Of a DNA stretch of 63,942 bases, positions 24,731-32,445 are shown one piece after another. Position numbers and translations under genes: made by a program. Source of the DNA: JBHGAV01 sp041946685 (GTDB taxonomy: Bacteria; Acidobacteriota; Terriglobia; Bryobacterales; Bryobacteraceae); contig JBHGAV010000019.1 of NCBI GenBank assembly GCA_041946685.1, forward strand, positions 1 through 63,942, written 5' to 3'. Under the pieces are notes generated by a model, which saw only the letters and a list, made by a program, of their open reading frames with translations, ran no database searches and was not told the DNA's origin. Position 1 is the stretch's first letter. Every line of letters starts with the position of its first letter.

Positions 24731-25992
24731 GACTCGCGATCACAGGGCTGAACCACAAAACGGCGCCGGTGGAGGTGCGGGAGAAACTCGCCTTCGATGA
24801 GCGCGCTCTTCCGAACGCCTTCCGGGAATTGAGGTCACAGGACGGCATTGACGAAGCGTTGATTCTTTCGACCTGCAACCGCGTGGAGGTGGCGGTCACC
24901 ACCGGCGACGACGCCGATCCTCAGCCCTGGTTGGCCGAGTTTCTGGCGAGATCGGGTCACATCGAGCCGCAGGCCCTCGAGCCGCACCTGTATCACTACG
25001 AAGGCCGGGAGGCCGTCCGTCACCTGTTCCGGGTCGCCGCCAGCCTGGACTCGATGGTGGTGGGCGAGCCGCAGATCCTGGGACAGATGAAGGCGGCGTA
25101 CGCACAGGCCAAGGCGCAAGGCGGCGTCGGCGGCTTTCTGGAGAATGTTCTGACGCGCGCCTTCAGCGTCGCCAAGCGGGTGCGTACGGAAACCGAGATC
25201 GGCCAGAGCGCCGTGTCGGTCAGCTACGTGGCGGTGGAACTGGCGCGGGAGATCTTCGGGTCCCTTTCGGGGAAGAAGGTCCTGGTCGTGGGGGCGGGGA
25301 AGATGTCGGAGCTGGCGGCGCGTTACCTGCACCGCTCGGGCGCCGCCCAGATCTTCGTCACCAACCGGACGCACGACCGGGCCGTAGAAATGGCCCAGGT
25401 GTTCCAAGGATCGGTTGTGGAGTACAACCGGTTCGCCGCGATGTTGCCCGAGATCGACATCGTAATCACCTCGAGCGGCGCGCCCCACTACATTCTCTAC
25501 AAGCAGGAGATCAAGCGCGTCATCGAACTGCGCCGGAACCGGCCGATGTTTCTGATCGACATCGCGGTGCCACGGAACATAGATCCGTCGGTCAACGATC
25601 TGGACAATGTGTTCCTGTACGACATCGACGACCTTCAGAAGGTTGTCGACCGGAACCGGCAGGGGCGGAGCCAGCACGCCGAGCAGGCCGAGGCGATCAT
25701 TTCCGAGGAAGTGGAACGCACCCTGGCCCGGCTCAAGGAGCGCGAGGCCTCGCCCATAATCGTGCGCCTCCAGGAACAGCTCGAGCAGGTGCGGCAGGCC
25801 GAGGTAGAGCGGCTGCGGTCGCGCTTTGGTGAGTTGACCCCGCAGCAGGAGGAGGCCTTGGAGGCGCTCACGCGCGGGATCATGGCCAAGATCGCGCATG
25901 GTCCCATCGCCGAGTTGAGAAAGCGCGCCGGCGAGCCGGACGGAATCCAGACCGTGGAGCTGATCCGCCGCGTGTTCCGGCTGGAGGAATGA
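24727..25992 (+). CDS. hemA: Glutamyl-tRNA reductase
   Basis: 421 residues, standard length. It reduces glutamyl-tRNA to glutamate-1-semialdehyde with NADPH, the first step of the C5 haem pathway. The catalytic cysteine is Cys50 in ILSTCNRVEV. The segment FRVAASLDSMVVGEPQILGQ is the best-known family signature. The NADPH domain contains VLVVGAGKMSELAARYL, and the C-terminus is a dimerisation helix pair rich in Glu, Gln and Arg. It overlaps hemX by 4 bases and hemC by 4 bases (ATGATG), so the three form one transcript. The product of the next step, HemL, is not encoded in the window. Confidence 0.97.
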   Translation: MRLAITGLNHKTAPVEVREKLAFDERALPNAFRELRSQDGIDEALILSTCNRVEVAVTTGDDADPQPWLAEFLARSGHIEPQALEPHLYHYEGREAVRHLFRVAASLDSMVVGEPQILGQMKAAYAQAKAQGGVGGFLENVLTRAFSVAKRVRTETEIGQSAVSVSYVAVELAREIFGSLSGKKVLVVGAGKMSELAARYLHRSGAAQIFVTNRTHDRAVEMAQVFQGSVVEYNRFAAMLPEIDIVITSSGAPHYILYKQEIKRVIELRRNRPMFLIDIAVPRNIDPSVNDLDNVFLYDIDDLQKVVDRNRQGRSQHAEQAEAIISEEVERTLARLKEREASPIIVRLQEQLEQVRQAEVERLRSRFGELTPQQEEALEALTRGIMAKIAHGPIAELRKRAGEPDGIQTVELIRRVFRLEE

Positions 25993-26897
25993 TGCTCACC
26001 ATCGGTAGCCGGGGTTCGCAGCTTGCTCTGTGGCAGGCGCGGTGGATCAAGAGCCGGCTGGAGGATCTGGGGCAGACGTGCCGCATCGAAGTCATTCGGA
26101 CTACAGGCGATAAGATCACGGATGTTCCGTTGGCGAAGGTCGGAACGAAGGGGCTGTTCACGAAAGAAATCGAAGAAGCATTGCTGGCGGGCGCAATCGA
26201 CCTTGCCGTCCACAGCATGAAGGACCTGCCGACGCTGGTCCCGGAAGGCCTTACGGTGGCCGCCGTTCCTGAGCGCGAGGACCCTCGGGACGCGCTCCTG
26301 GGGCATAGGCTTCGCGACCTGCCTGCCGGATGCAAAGTGGGGACCAGCTCTCTGCGCCGGGCCGCGCAGTTGCGCGCCCTCCGGCCCGACCTGGAAGTGG
26401 AGCCGATGCGCGGCAACCTGGACACGCGGCTGCGGAAGCTGGAGGAGGGCCGCTATACGGCGATCATGCTGGCCGCCGCCGGTTTGAAGCGGATGGGCTG
26501 GGACGGCCGCATCGCCGAGATCCTCTCGACGGACTACATGTGCCCGGCGGTCGGGCAGGGCGCTCTTGCCATAGAGACCAGGGACGACGGGGGAACGGCC
26601 GGCGCTATCTGCGCGAAGCTGGACCACCTGGAGACGCGCACCGCCGTCACCGCCGAGCGGGCCGTGCTGGCGGCGCTGGGCGGTGGCTGCCAGGTTCCCA
26701 TCGGCGCGTACGGGTCCGTCGACGGCGGCGAGCTTCATCTCATCGCGGTGGTGGCGACACCCGACGGCGCACGGTTGATCCGGCGAAACGCAACTGGACC
26801 TCCAGACCAGGCCGGGGAGCTGGGGAGTCAATTGGGCGCAGAGCTTCTGGACGCGGGCGCGGACGAGATCCTGGAGGCCGTCTATGGCGGAGGCTGA
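25989..26897 (+). CDS. hemC: Hydroxymethylbilane synthase (porphobilinogen deaminase)
   Basis: 302 residues. It joins four porphobilinogens into hydroxymethylbilane in the cytoplasm. Visible landmarks are TIGSRGSQLALWQA at the N-terminus, the DLAVHSMKDLPT active-site loop with its aspartate, GTSSLRRAAQL, RGNLDTRLRKL, and Cys234 in GGGCQVPIGA, which holds the dipyrromethane cofactor. The ATG at 25989 overlaps the hemA stop; a second ATG follows at once. The 3' end overlaps hemD by 14 bases. Everything needed for activity appears present. Confidence 0.97.
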   Translation: MMLTIGSRGSQLALWQARWIKSRLEDLGQTCRIEVIRTTGDKITDVPLAKVGTKGLFTKEIEEALLAGAIDLAVHSMKDLPTLVPEGLTVAAVPEREDPRDALLGHRLRDLPAGCKVGTSSLRRAAQLRALRPDLEVEPMRGNLDTRLRKLEEGRYTAIMLAAAGLKRMGWDGRIAEILSTDYMCPAVGQGALAIETRDDGGTAGAICAKLDHLETRTAVTAERAVLAALGGGCQVPIGAYGSVDGGELHLIAVVATPDGARLIRRNATGPPDQAGELGSQLGAELLDAGADEILEAVYGGG

Positions 26898-27678
26898 GGC
26901 CCCGCTGGCGGGCGTCCGCGTGGTCATCACCAGGGCGCGCGATCAGGCCGGCGAGCTTGCGGCCAGGCTGGAAGCCCTGGGCGCGGAGGTGATCGAGTTC
27001 CCAACCATCGAGATCCGGCCCGCCGAGGACTACCGGCCGCTGGACGCCGCGCTGGCGAACCTTGCGTCATACGACTGGCTGATCTTCACCAGCGCCAACG
27101 GCGTCAAGTTTTTCATGGAGCGGTTGGAATTGCGGGGACGCGACCTGGCGGCGTTCCGCGGCGGGGTGTGCGCCATCGGGCCGGCTACGCGCAAGGCCGT
27201 CGAGCGCAACGGCATGAAGGTCACCCTGGTGCCGGAGGAGTACGTCGCAGAAAGCCTGGTCGCCGCCTTCGAGGCTCACGAGCTGGCGGGCAAGCGAATC
27301 CTCCTGCCCCGCGCGGCGGTGGCGCGGGACGTGGTGCCGGGAGAACTGGCCAAGCGCGGCGCGAAGGTCGATGTCGTCGAGGCGTACCGTACGGTGGTAC
27401 CGCGGGACATGTCCGCCCGGGTGCGGGAGGTCTTCTATGGCGAGGAGAAGCCTGATTGGATTACGTTCACCAGTTCCTCGACGGTGAGCAATTTCGTGCA
27501 GTCCGCAGGCAGCCACACGCTGGAAGGAGTCAGAGTCGCCTCCATCGGACCGGTGACTTCGGCCACTGCGCGCAAACTCGGACTTGAGATTGCGGTGGAG
27601 GCTTCGCCCTACACGGTCGAGGGCCTGGTGGCCGCTATCGTGAGGGCGCACGGGCCCCTGCTATACTCGTCTGTCTGA
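26884..27678 (+). CDS. hemD: Uroporphyrinogen-III synthase
   Basis: 264 residues in the two-domain HemD fold, which closes hydroxymethylbilane with inversion of ring D. The family is poorly conserved. Support comes from GVRVVITRARDQAGELAARLE at the N-terminus (the two shorter motifs VVITRARDQ and LAARLEALG), WLIFTSANGVKFF, GPATRKAVE, and the C-terminal DWITFTSSSTVSNF and IGPVTSATARKLG. It starts inside the hemC reading frame (14-base overlap), which fits the operon hemX-hemA-hemC-hemD. A promoter-like TGCTATACT lies in its last codons and may serve the small gene after it. hemB is absent from the window. Confidence 0.95.
   Translation: MAEAEAPLAGVRVVITRARDQAGELAARLEALGAEVIEFPTIEIRPAEDYRPLDAALANLASYDWLIFTSANGVKFFMERLELRGRDLAAFRGGVCAIGPATRKAVERNGMKVTLVPEEYVAESLVAAFEAHELAGKRILLPRAAVARDVVPGELAKRGAKVDVVEAYRTVVPRDMSARVREVFYGEEKPDWITFTSSSTVSNFVQSAGSHTLEGVRVASIGPVTSATARKLGLEIAVEASPYTVEGLVAAIVRAHGPLLYSSV
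27659..27667 (+). promoter_or_regulatory. Extended -10 motif inside the hemD 3' end
   Basis: TGCTATACT fits the extended -10 form TGnTATAAT with one mismatch. It ends 15 bases before the ATG at 27683 of the small zinc-ribbon-like gene and overlaps hemD codons. No -35 match is seen, as is common for extended -10 promoters. Confidence 0.4.
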
Positions 27679-27682
27679 ACCC

Positions 27683-27940
27683 ATGGCTGAACAGGACATC
27701 GTCGCCACATTGAGCGACGGCACCAAGGTGAAGCAGCGTCTGCTGCGGATGCGCGCCTGCAACGAGAAGGACGAGAAGGGCAAGCTCTGCGCCGGGCACT
27801 TGAAGCGCTGGTACTTTTTCGGCGAGGAAGTGAAGCAGAAGTACGGCGCGGACGCCGAGATCTACCGCTGCGAGCATTGCAGGACGCTCTACCTGCCAAA
27901 CCCGGCCGAAGAGCCCCGCTCGGGAACGCTATCCTATTAG
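27683..27940 (+). CDS. Small conserved-looking protein with Cys/His metal-site pattern
   Basis: 85 residues, soluble, no signal peptide. Cysteines and histidines are arranged as RACNEKDEKGKLCAGH, then YRCEHCRTLYLP, which could form a zinc-ribbon-like site from Cys, Cys, CxxC and nearby His residues. The central KRWYFFGEEVKQKYG is aromatic and basic. I do not recognise a named family. It starts 4 bases after the hemD stop, so it could be co-transcribed with the hem genes or use the extended -10 motif in hemD. No strong SD is visible. Nothing ties it directly to haem synthesis beyond location. Confidence 0.7.
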   Translation: MAEQDIVATLSDGTKVKQRLLRMRACNEKDEKGKLCAGHLKRWYFFGEEVKQKYGADAEIYRCEHCRTLYLPNPAEEPRSGTLSY

Positions 27941-27966
27941 GCACCGGCCAAGACCGGTTGGAAAAA

Positions 27967-28016
27967 CCGCATCGGAAGGCTGCCGCTGTGTGGCACCGAG
28001 GAACCTTCCGATGCGG
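27967..28016. terminator. Long hairpin after the hem operon
   Basis: CCGCATCGGAAGG (27967-27979) is the exact reverse complement of CCTTCCGATGCGG (28004-28016). The 24-base loop contains a second small stem, TGCC (27981-27984) with GGCA (27992-27995). No T-run follows, so it is a likely but not classical terminator; it could also be an RNA-processing structure. Confidence 0.6.
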
Positions 28017-28453
28017 CCCGCCCTAGTGGGCTGGGATCCGGCGTCGGTGCATCTGGATGAAGACTACACCCGCTTGTCAGTTCCATTCCCGGTGAGGCCC
28101 GCGTCCTTCATTTCCCCCACCATGAATGCCAGATAGCAGCCGAAATCCAAAATCCCAGGTGTGAAGCATATGAAGCCCTGTGATTGTCAAAAAAAGTCCC
28201 TCTGTTGCAACCGTCAGTCAGTTGGATGAGTGAAATAAGCTCGAAACACCGTCTCCCGCGAGCACGTCGTTCTGCCAAACCGCTCATCCCCTCCCTGCCA
28301 GTTGCAGCAGAGGGCAGGTTCAAAGAACCACATCATCAATTCGTCCGAAGTAGAGCAAGCCGCTCGCCAATCGAGTCCGCTTATAAGCTATTGAAAGATA
28401 AGGCCATTGATCTGCGGCGGCCAAAGCCGCTCCGGGCAGCGCGCCGCGCCGGG

Positions 28454-28470
28454 TGTGTCAGTGTGACACA
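28454..28470. promoter_or_regulatory. Perfect 7-3-7 palindrome, possible operator
   Basis: TGTGTCA, GTG spacer, TGACACA form an exact inverted repeat ending 4 bases before the first candidate ATG of the next gene. Such a site is typical of dimeric repressor binding. No regulator gene is adjacent, so the binding protein is unknown. Confidence 0.45.
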
Positions 28471-28474
28471 ATCG

Positions 28475-29830
28475 ATGCAAATGGCCATGGGGAGGATGAA
28501 GATTCTGCCAATGCTGGCGTGCCTCTCCTGGGGGTACCTGTGGCCGCAGACCACAGTCGAGGACTACCGGGTGTACACCGAGCATCCGCGCCTCTTCCTC
28601 CAGCCGCGCAAGCTCCGGATGCTGAAGCGGGAAAGGGAGCGGCAGACGCCGCGATGGCAGCAGTTCGACCAGCTCATCAAGAGCAAGGCGCAGATGGCCG
28701 AGCCTGGATTCGCCCTGGCCCTGTACTCCCAGGTGTCCGGGGAGACAGACTACTGCTTTGAGGCGGTTCGATCGAGCCAGTCAGCGGGGACGGATGTGAG
28801 ACAACTCGCCCTGGTCTTCGACTGGTGTCAGGCGGCCCTTTCCCCCGAGGCCTCAGCGGAAATGGCAGGGCGGCTTGAGCGAAGCGCTACCCAGGCGGCG
28901 AATGGGCCGGGTGTGGCAGCATTGCGCGACAGGGTGCTCGCCGCCATCGCTCTGGCCGGCCACCGGCAGGCCTTCTCGGAGCGGGAGTTGCAGGACGCGA
29001 TCGAGAAGCGATGGCAGGGCGAGATCGTGGCGTCCATAGAGGGACACCGCGATGCGCTGCCTCGGGAGGAGACGCTGGCCCTGGCCGAGATCCTGCATGG
29101 AGTGCGCGACAATTTGAACGTCGATTTGCGGGAACCGCTCACCGACTACTTTCGGGATCTCCCGGCTCTCCTGCTGGCCGGCTACTACCCACGCCCCTAT
29201 CCGGCCGCAGAGAACGCTTATCAGATCCCTGCGGCAAGCGGCGGCGGGGAGCCGGACCTGCGCCGGGCGGCCCTGTCCCGGGCGGGGGAGTTGAGCCTGG
29301 TCGCCTACGACTCCAATACGAGGGAGAGCCAGTTTCTCCAGGGCTGGCTGATGCGCGACACTTTCCTGATGCGCGGGCCGCTGGGCGTCCCCTACGAGTT
29401 CCTGTGGGCCAATCCGTACCTTCCGGGACTGAGCTACCACCATGCGCCGCTCTTCTTCCACGACCGGTGGCTGGGGCGCCTGTTCGTGCGCTCGAGCTGG
29501 AACGAAGATGCCACCTGGCTTGGCTACTTCGGCGGGGAACTCCAGGTCGCCGGCAAGGACGGTGTGAGAATCGTGACCCACCAACCAGCGTCCAAACCGC
29601 TGCGGCTGGGGGACGTAGCGGTCATCGCCGCCTCGGGCGCCACGGTTTTTCGCCTCGACGCCACCGATCTGTGGCATGTGTTCCTCTTGGGCCTGCGGCG
29701 GGGCGCTGACTACGAGGTGAAGGTGGGCGACGCGAAGCCCGCGAGAAATGCGGCCGATCCGGGCGGCATCCTGCACATCCCGCTGGAACCGGAGCCCAGC
29801 ATTGAAATCCGCATTAGAGCCCTCAAATAG
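28475..29830 (+). CDS. Secreted protein of unknown function, heparinase-like N-terminus
   Basis: About 451 residues. A short hydrophobic segment (MLACLSWGYLWPQ) looks like a signal peptide. Next comes YRVYTEHPRLFLQPRKLRML followed by KRERERQTPRWQQF, which resembles the start of heparinase II/III or alginate-lyase-type proteins in which a helical toroid follows. The middle is helical; the C-terminal part (about 340-450) is beta-rich with FHDRWLGRLFVRSSWNED, similar in style to the beta-sheet domain of those lyases. No catalytic residues could be assigned, so lyase activity is only a suggestion. Four in-frame ATGs lie at 28475, 28481, 28487 and 28496; I used the first. The palindrome just upstream makes a short-leader start or a later ATG likely. 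Confidence 0.7.
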   Translation: MQMAMGRMKILPMLACLSWGYLWPQTTVEDYRVYTEHPRLFLQPRKLRMLKRERERQTPRWQQFDQLIKSKAQMAEPGFALALYSQVSGETDYCFEAVRSSQSAGTDVRQLALVFDWCQAALSPEASAEMAGRLERSATQAANGPGVAALRDRVLAAIALAGHRQAFSERELQDAIEKRWQGEIVASIEGHRDALPREETLALAEILHGVRDNLNVDLREPLTDYFRDLPALLLAGYYPRPYPAAENAYQIPAASGGGEPDLRRAALSRAGELSLVAYDSNTRESQFLQGWLMRDTFLMRGPLGVPYEFLWANPYLPGLSYHHAPLFFHDRWLGRLFVRSSWNEDATWLGYFGGELQVAGKDGVRIVTHQPASKPLRLGDVAVIAASGATVFRLDATDLWHVFLLGLRRGADYEVKVGDAKPARNAADPGGILHIPLEPEPSIEIRIRALK

Positions 29831-29889
29831 CGGTTCCATCTTTGGAGTTTCGCCATATACTGGAAGGCAATTCAAAGCATGGAGGACGT

Positions 29890-30495
29890 ATGAGGCTCAA
29901 GTGGCTTCCTATGTTGATCCTTCTGGCGGTTGCGGGGCAGCTTGCGGGCCAGCCGCCGAAATCACAACCCAAGGCCGGTGCGATGGCCGGAGGAGTGTTT
30001 GTCGGCAAGAGCGGCACTCCGATGGCGGGGGCGCGCCTGATCCTGTGCAGCGTTCACGAGAACCGAGACTCGTTTCGTGGCGTGCTCAGGATGCTGGACA
30101 GTGTGCCCACCGCCACCGCGGACAAGACGGGCAGGTTCGAATTCAAAGGATTCGCGCCGGGCAGATACTGCATCATCTACTTGCCGGCAGGGATCCAGGC
30201 AGTGATCCCGAGCGAGATCACGATCAGCACGCTGGAAGGCGTCGACAAGTCCATCGCGCCGCTGCTGCGCAACTACGAGCTGGGCAAGACGAAACCTTAC
30301 GCCGACCGTCCGTGGGGGGAGTTCACCCTGCTCAAGGGACACACTTTGTGGTCCATGGGCGACACGATGAAGCTGTGGAACGCCACGGTGCGCCGGGGCA
30401 AGCAGGGACCGTTCCTCGAGGTGCGCCGCGGCGTAGTCTGGCTCCACGAGCTGGCTGACAAGAGCGAGATCAAGTTCGACGCCTGGAGCTACTGA
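29890..30495 (+). CDS. Secreted protein with carboxypeptidase-regulatory-like beta domain
   Basis: 201 residues. The signal peptide is WLPMLILLAVAGQLAGQ. Residues about 30-110 look like a carboxypeptidase-regulatory or SpaA-type beta-sandwich: GVFVGKSGTPMAGARLILCS then TADKTGRFEFKGFAPGRYCI, ending at YLPAGIQAVIP. The C-terminal half is not recognised. Such domains occur on acidobacterial surface and TonB-associated proteins; its task here is unknown. GGAGG lies 4 bases before the ATG at 29890, which fixes the start. It is 59 bases after the preceding secreted gene and may be co-transcribed. It converges on the TPR gene with only 15 bases between stops. Confidence 0.75.
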   Translation: MRLKWLPMLILLAVAGQLAGQPPKSQPKAGAMAGGVFVGKSGTPMAGARLILCSVHENRDSFRGVLRMLDSVPTATADKTGRFEFKGFAPGRYCIIYLPAGIQAVIPSEITISTLEGVDKSIAPLLRNYELGKTKPYADRPWGEFTLLKGHTLWSMGDTMKLWNATVRRGKQGPFLEVRRGVVWLHELADKSEIKFDAWSY

Positions 30496-30502
30496 GCTCC
30501 GG
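30483..30502. terminator. Possible hairpin between convergent genes
   Basis: CTGGAGCT (30483-30490) pairs with AGCTCCGG (30495-30502), with one wobble and an ACTG loop. It overlaps the stop codon of the plus-strand gene and lies before the stop of the minus-strand TPR gene at 30511. There is no T-run, so termination is only suggested. Confidence 0.35.
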
Positions 30503-30510
30503 ATCAGAAC

Positions 30511-31635
30511 TCACTTGACGACGCGGTACTTCGCCTTCAGCGTCTTTAGGACGCCGGCGGCCAGCGTCTGGTACGGGCCCTGGATGGCGGCGCACTGCTC
30601 GTAGTACTTCATCGCCTCCGGATACTTCTTCAGGCCCTGGTTGGCGATGCCCAGGTTATAGAGCGCCCCGGCCTTGAGCTCATCATTCCCCTCCAGAAGG
30701 GGCAGAGCCGCCTGGAGGGCCTTATCGCCCTCCGCATACTTGTTCTGGGTGACATAGAGAGCGCCGGTGAACCACTGTCCCGCTCCCAGGAAGTAGTTCT
30801 TCCTCTTCTGCCAGTCGGCATCGCTGACCCCGTCCGGCTTGGCCCTGGTATTCGCCATCTCGATCAGCTTGGAGGAGTAATCGAGGACCTTCTCGGGCTC
30901 CTTGTTCTGGCGCAGGTAGAAGTCGCTGGCGGTGGCCAGCATCTCCTCGCTGGCCTGGCCCGCGGCAATCGCCTTCTCGGCCACTGGCACGGCGGAGGCT
31001 GTGTCGCCGGTCTGGATCAGGGCCAGGAAATAGGGTCCGTACGCCTGGGAAAGATACTTGCTTTGGGGAGCCCGCTCCTCGAGCGTCTTGAAGAGGGCGA
31101 CCTTGCCAGCCGCATCCGGAGCTTGAAGGGCGGCGGCGTAGAGCGCGTATTCGGTGTAGGTGTCAAGCTGCTTGGCGAAATCGGCGCGCACCTTGAACAG
31201 CTCGTCGTCCTCGTTCGGAGCCTTGGTGGCCTGGGCGCGCTTGCGGGCAAGGTCGGAAGCCAGCACGGCCCACTTGCGCACCGCTGCGGGGTCCTTGCTC
31301 CCCTCAGCCGCCTTCACCGCCGCGAGGGCCGGTTCCAGGTCCGCCGGCTCCTCGGCGAGCAACTTCTCGGCAGTCGTCATGACCTTGTCGAACTGGCCGA
31401 GCTTGGCCCAACTGGCCAGCATCTCGGAGTAGACGCCGGGAACACCCTCGTGCTTGGGATACTGGGCCAGGAACTGCTCCGCCAGGGCCAGCTTCTTCGT
31501 GTCGTCAGGCTCGTTTCTGATCTCCTGTATCAAACGGCCTTCCGGCGAGATGGCGCTAATGGTGACGCTAGGGCGCTGCGCGAGGAGGGGCAGGGCCGCC
31601 AAAGAGAGAAACAGGACCGCACTTCCAGATCGCAT
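30511..31635 (-). CDS. Secreted TPR-repeat protein
   Basis: 374 residues. The signal peptide is SAVLFLSLAALPLLAQ. The rest is almost entirely helical, with tetratricopeptide-like pairs: KLALAEQFLAQYPKHEGVP, VMTTAEKLLAEEPADLEPAL, and at the C-terminus AGALYNLGIANQGLKKYPEA then MKYYEQCAAIQGPYQ. TPR proteins are scaffolds, so no reaction can be assigned. GGAGGG lies 4 bases before the ATG at 31635; the upstream in-frame TTG at 31647 overlaps it and is rejected. It follows the MBL hydrolase gene by 84 bases on the same strand and may share a transcript with that gene and larB. Confidence 0.85.
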   Translation of the reverse strand: MRSGSAVLFLSLAALPLLAQRPSVTISAISPEGRLIQEIRNEPDDTKKLALAEQFLAQYPKHEGVPGVYSEMLASWAKLGQFDKVMTTAEKLLAEEPADLEPALAAVKAAEGSKDPAAVRKWAVLASDLARKRAQATKAPNEDDELFKVRADFAKQLDTYTEYALYAAALQAPDAAGKVALFKTLEERAPQSKYLSQAYGPYFLALIQTGDTASAVPVAEKAIAAGQASEEMLATASDFYLRQNKEPEKVLDYSSKLIEMANTRAKPDGVSDADWQKRKNYFLGAGQWFTGALYVTQNKYAEGDKALQAALPLLEGNDELKAGALYNLGIANQGLKKYPEAMKYYEQCAAIQGPYQTLAAGVLKTLKAKYRVVK

Positions 31636-31719
31636 TCTTCCCTCCAACCAGGACCACCCTCGAATATACGCCGAATCGGGATTTTGTGGCGGCCTTTTAA
31701 TGCGTGCGGCGCGTGCGGC

Positions 31720-32436
31720 TCAATAGTACCAGTCCCTGAGGCGGACCTGAATACCGCTTCCCTCCAGCAGCTTGACCAGCAAGGCGGTGTCCGAGCCCCG
31801 GCTGTGATAGGGGTAGAGGACCATGGGATTGAACGAACGAGCAGCGGCCGCAACCTCCTCCGGCGTCATCGTATACGGCTGGTTCATGGGGAGAAAGGCG
31901 ACCTCGATGCTCTTGAGCGTGGCCATTTCGGGGATGGCCTGCGTGTCTCCGGCAATGTAGCAGCGCCGGCCGGCGAAAGTAGTCACGTAGCCGTTGCCCT
32001 CGCCCTTCGGGTGGAAGATCTGCCCGCCCCCCGCCTTCGGCAGGTTGTAGGCCGGGACCGCCTCTATGTTCGTCGGGCCCACCTGCCGGCTCTCGCCGTT
32101 CCGCAGGACGGTGAGACCGGGAACGCTCTTGGCGGCAGCCTCCGGCCCGATGATGATCGTACCCTCCTTCCGGAGCTTCGCCAAAGCGGCCGGATCGAGG
32201 TGGTCCGGGTGAGTGTGCGTGATCAGGATCAAATCCGCCTGCGGGAGGCCCTCGTAGCGGGCGGCGCCAACGGGATCGACATGGATGACCTGGCCGCCCA
32301 GCTCCATCACAAAGCTGGCGTGATTGACGATCGTGAGTCTCACCGGGCCGGCGTCGGTCATCCCCTCGTCGACGGGCCGCTTGACCTGCGCGAAGACGCC
32401 CGTCGCGATGAGCGCGCAAAGCAAAATGCATTTCAT
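31720..32436 (-). CDS. Exported UlaG-like MBL-fold metal-dependent hydrolase
   Basis: 238 residues. A signal peptide (CILLCALIATGVFAQ) precedes a metallo-beta-lactamase fold of the UlaG/L-ascorbate-lactonase-like group: VNHASFVMELGGQVIHVDP, the metal site ITHTHPDHLDP (HxHxDH), and AGDTQAIPEM with the bridging Asp. Most UlaG-like enzymes are cytoplasmic; the export signal suggests an envelope location here, with a small lactone or phosphodiester as possible substrate, but neither is shown. It lies 9 bases after larB and is very likely co-transcribed with it. Activity cannot be deduced more narrowly. Confidence 0.87.
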   Translation of the reverse strand: MKCILLCALIATGVFAQVKRPVDEGMTDAGPVRLTIVNHASFVMELGGQVIHVDPVGAARYEGLPQADLILITHTHPDHLDPAALAKLRKEGTIIIGPEAAAKSVPGLTVLRNGESRQVGPTNIEAVPAYNLPKAGGGQIFHPKGEGNGYVTTFAGRRCYIAGDTQAIPEMATLKSIEVAFLPMNQPYTMTPEEVAAAARSFNPMVLYPYHSRGSDTALLVKLLEGSGIQVRLRDWYY

Positions 32437-32445
32437 AGTCTGCCT

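Larger units (their letters stand above)
27941..28474. other. Gene-poor stretch after the hem operon
   Basis: About 530 bases with no convincing gene. It holds the hairpin at 27967-28016, a 19-codon Cys-rich open frame at 28170-28229 (see findings), a GCGGC...GCCGC hairpin near 28415-28432 and, at its end, the perfect palindrome at 28454-28470. The frame of the next gene stays open back to 28184, but that N-terminal extension lacks a signal peptide and family likeness, so I treat it as non-coding. Confidence 0.5.

Noticed and set aside
28184..28474. N-terminal extension of the secreted unknown at 28475
   Set aside because: The frame is open, but the text is basic and low in likeness to anything, would put the signal peptide in the middle of the protein and covers the palindrome.
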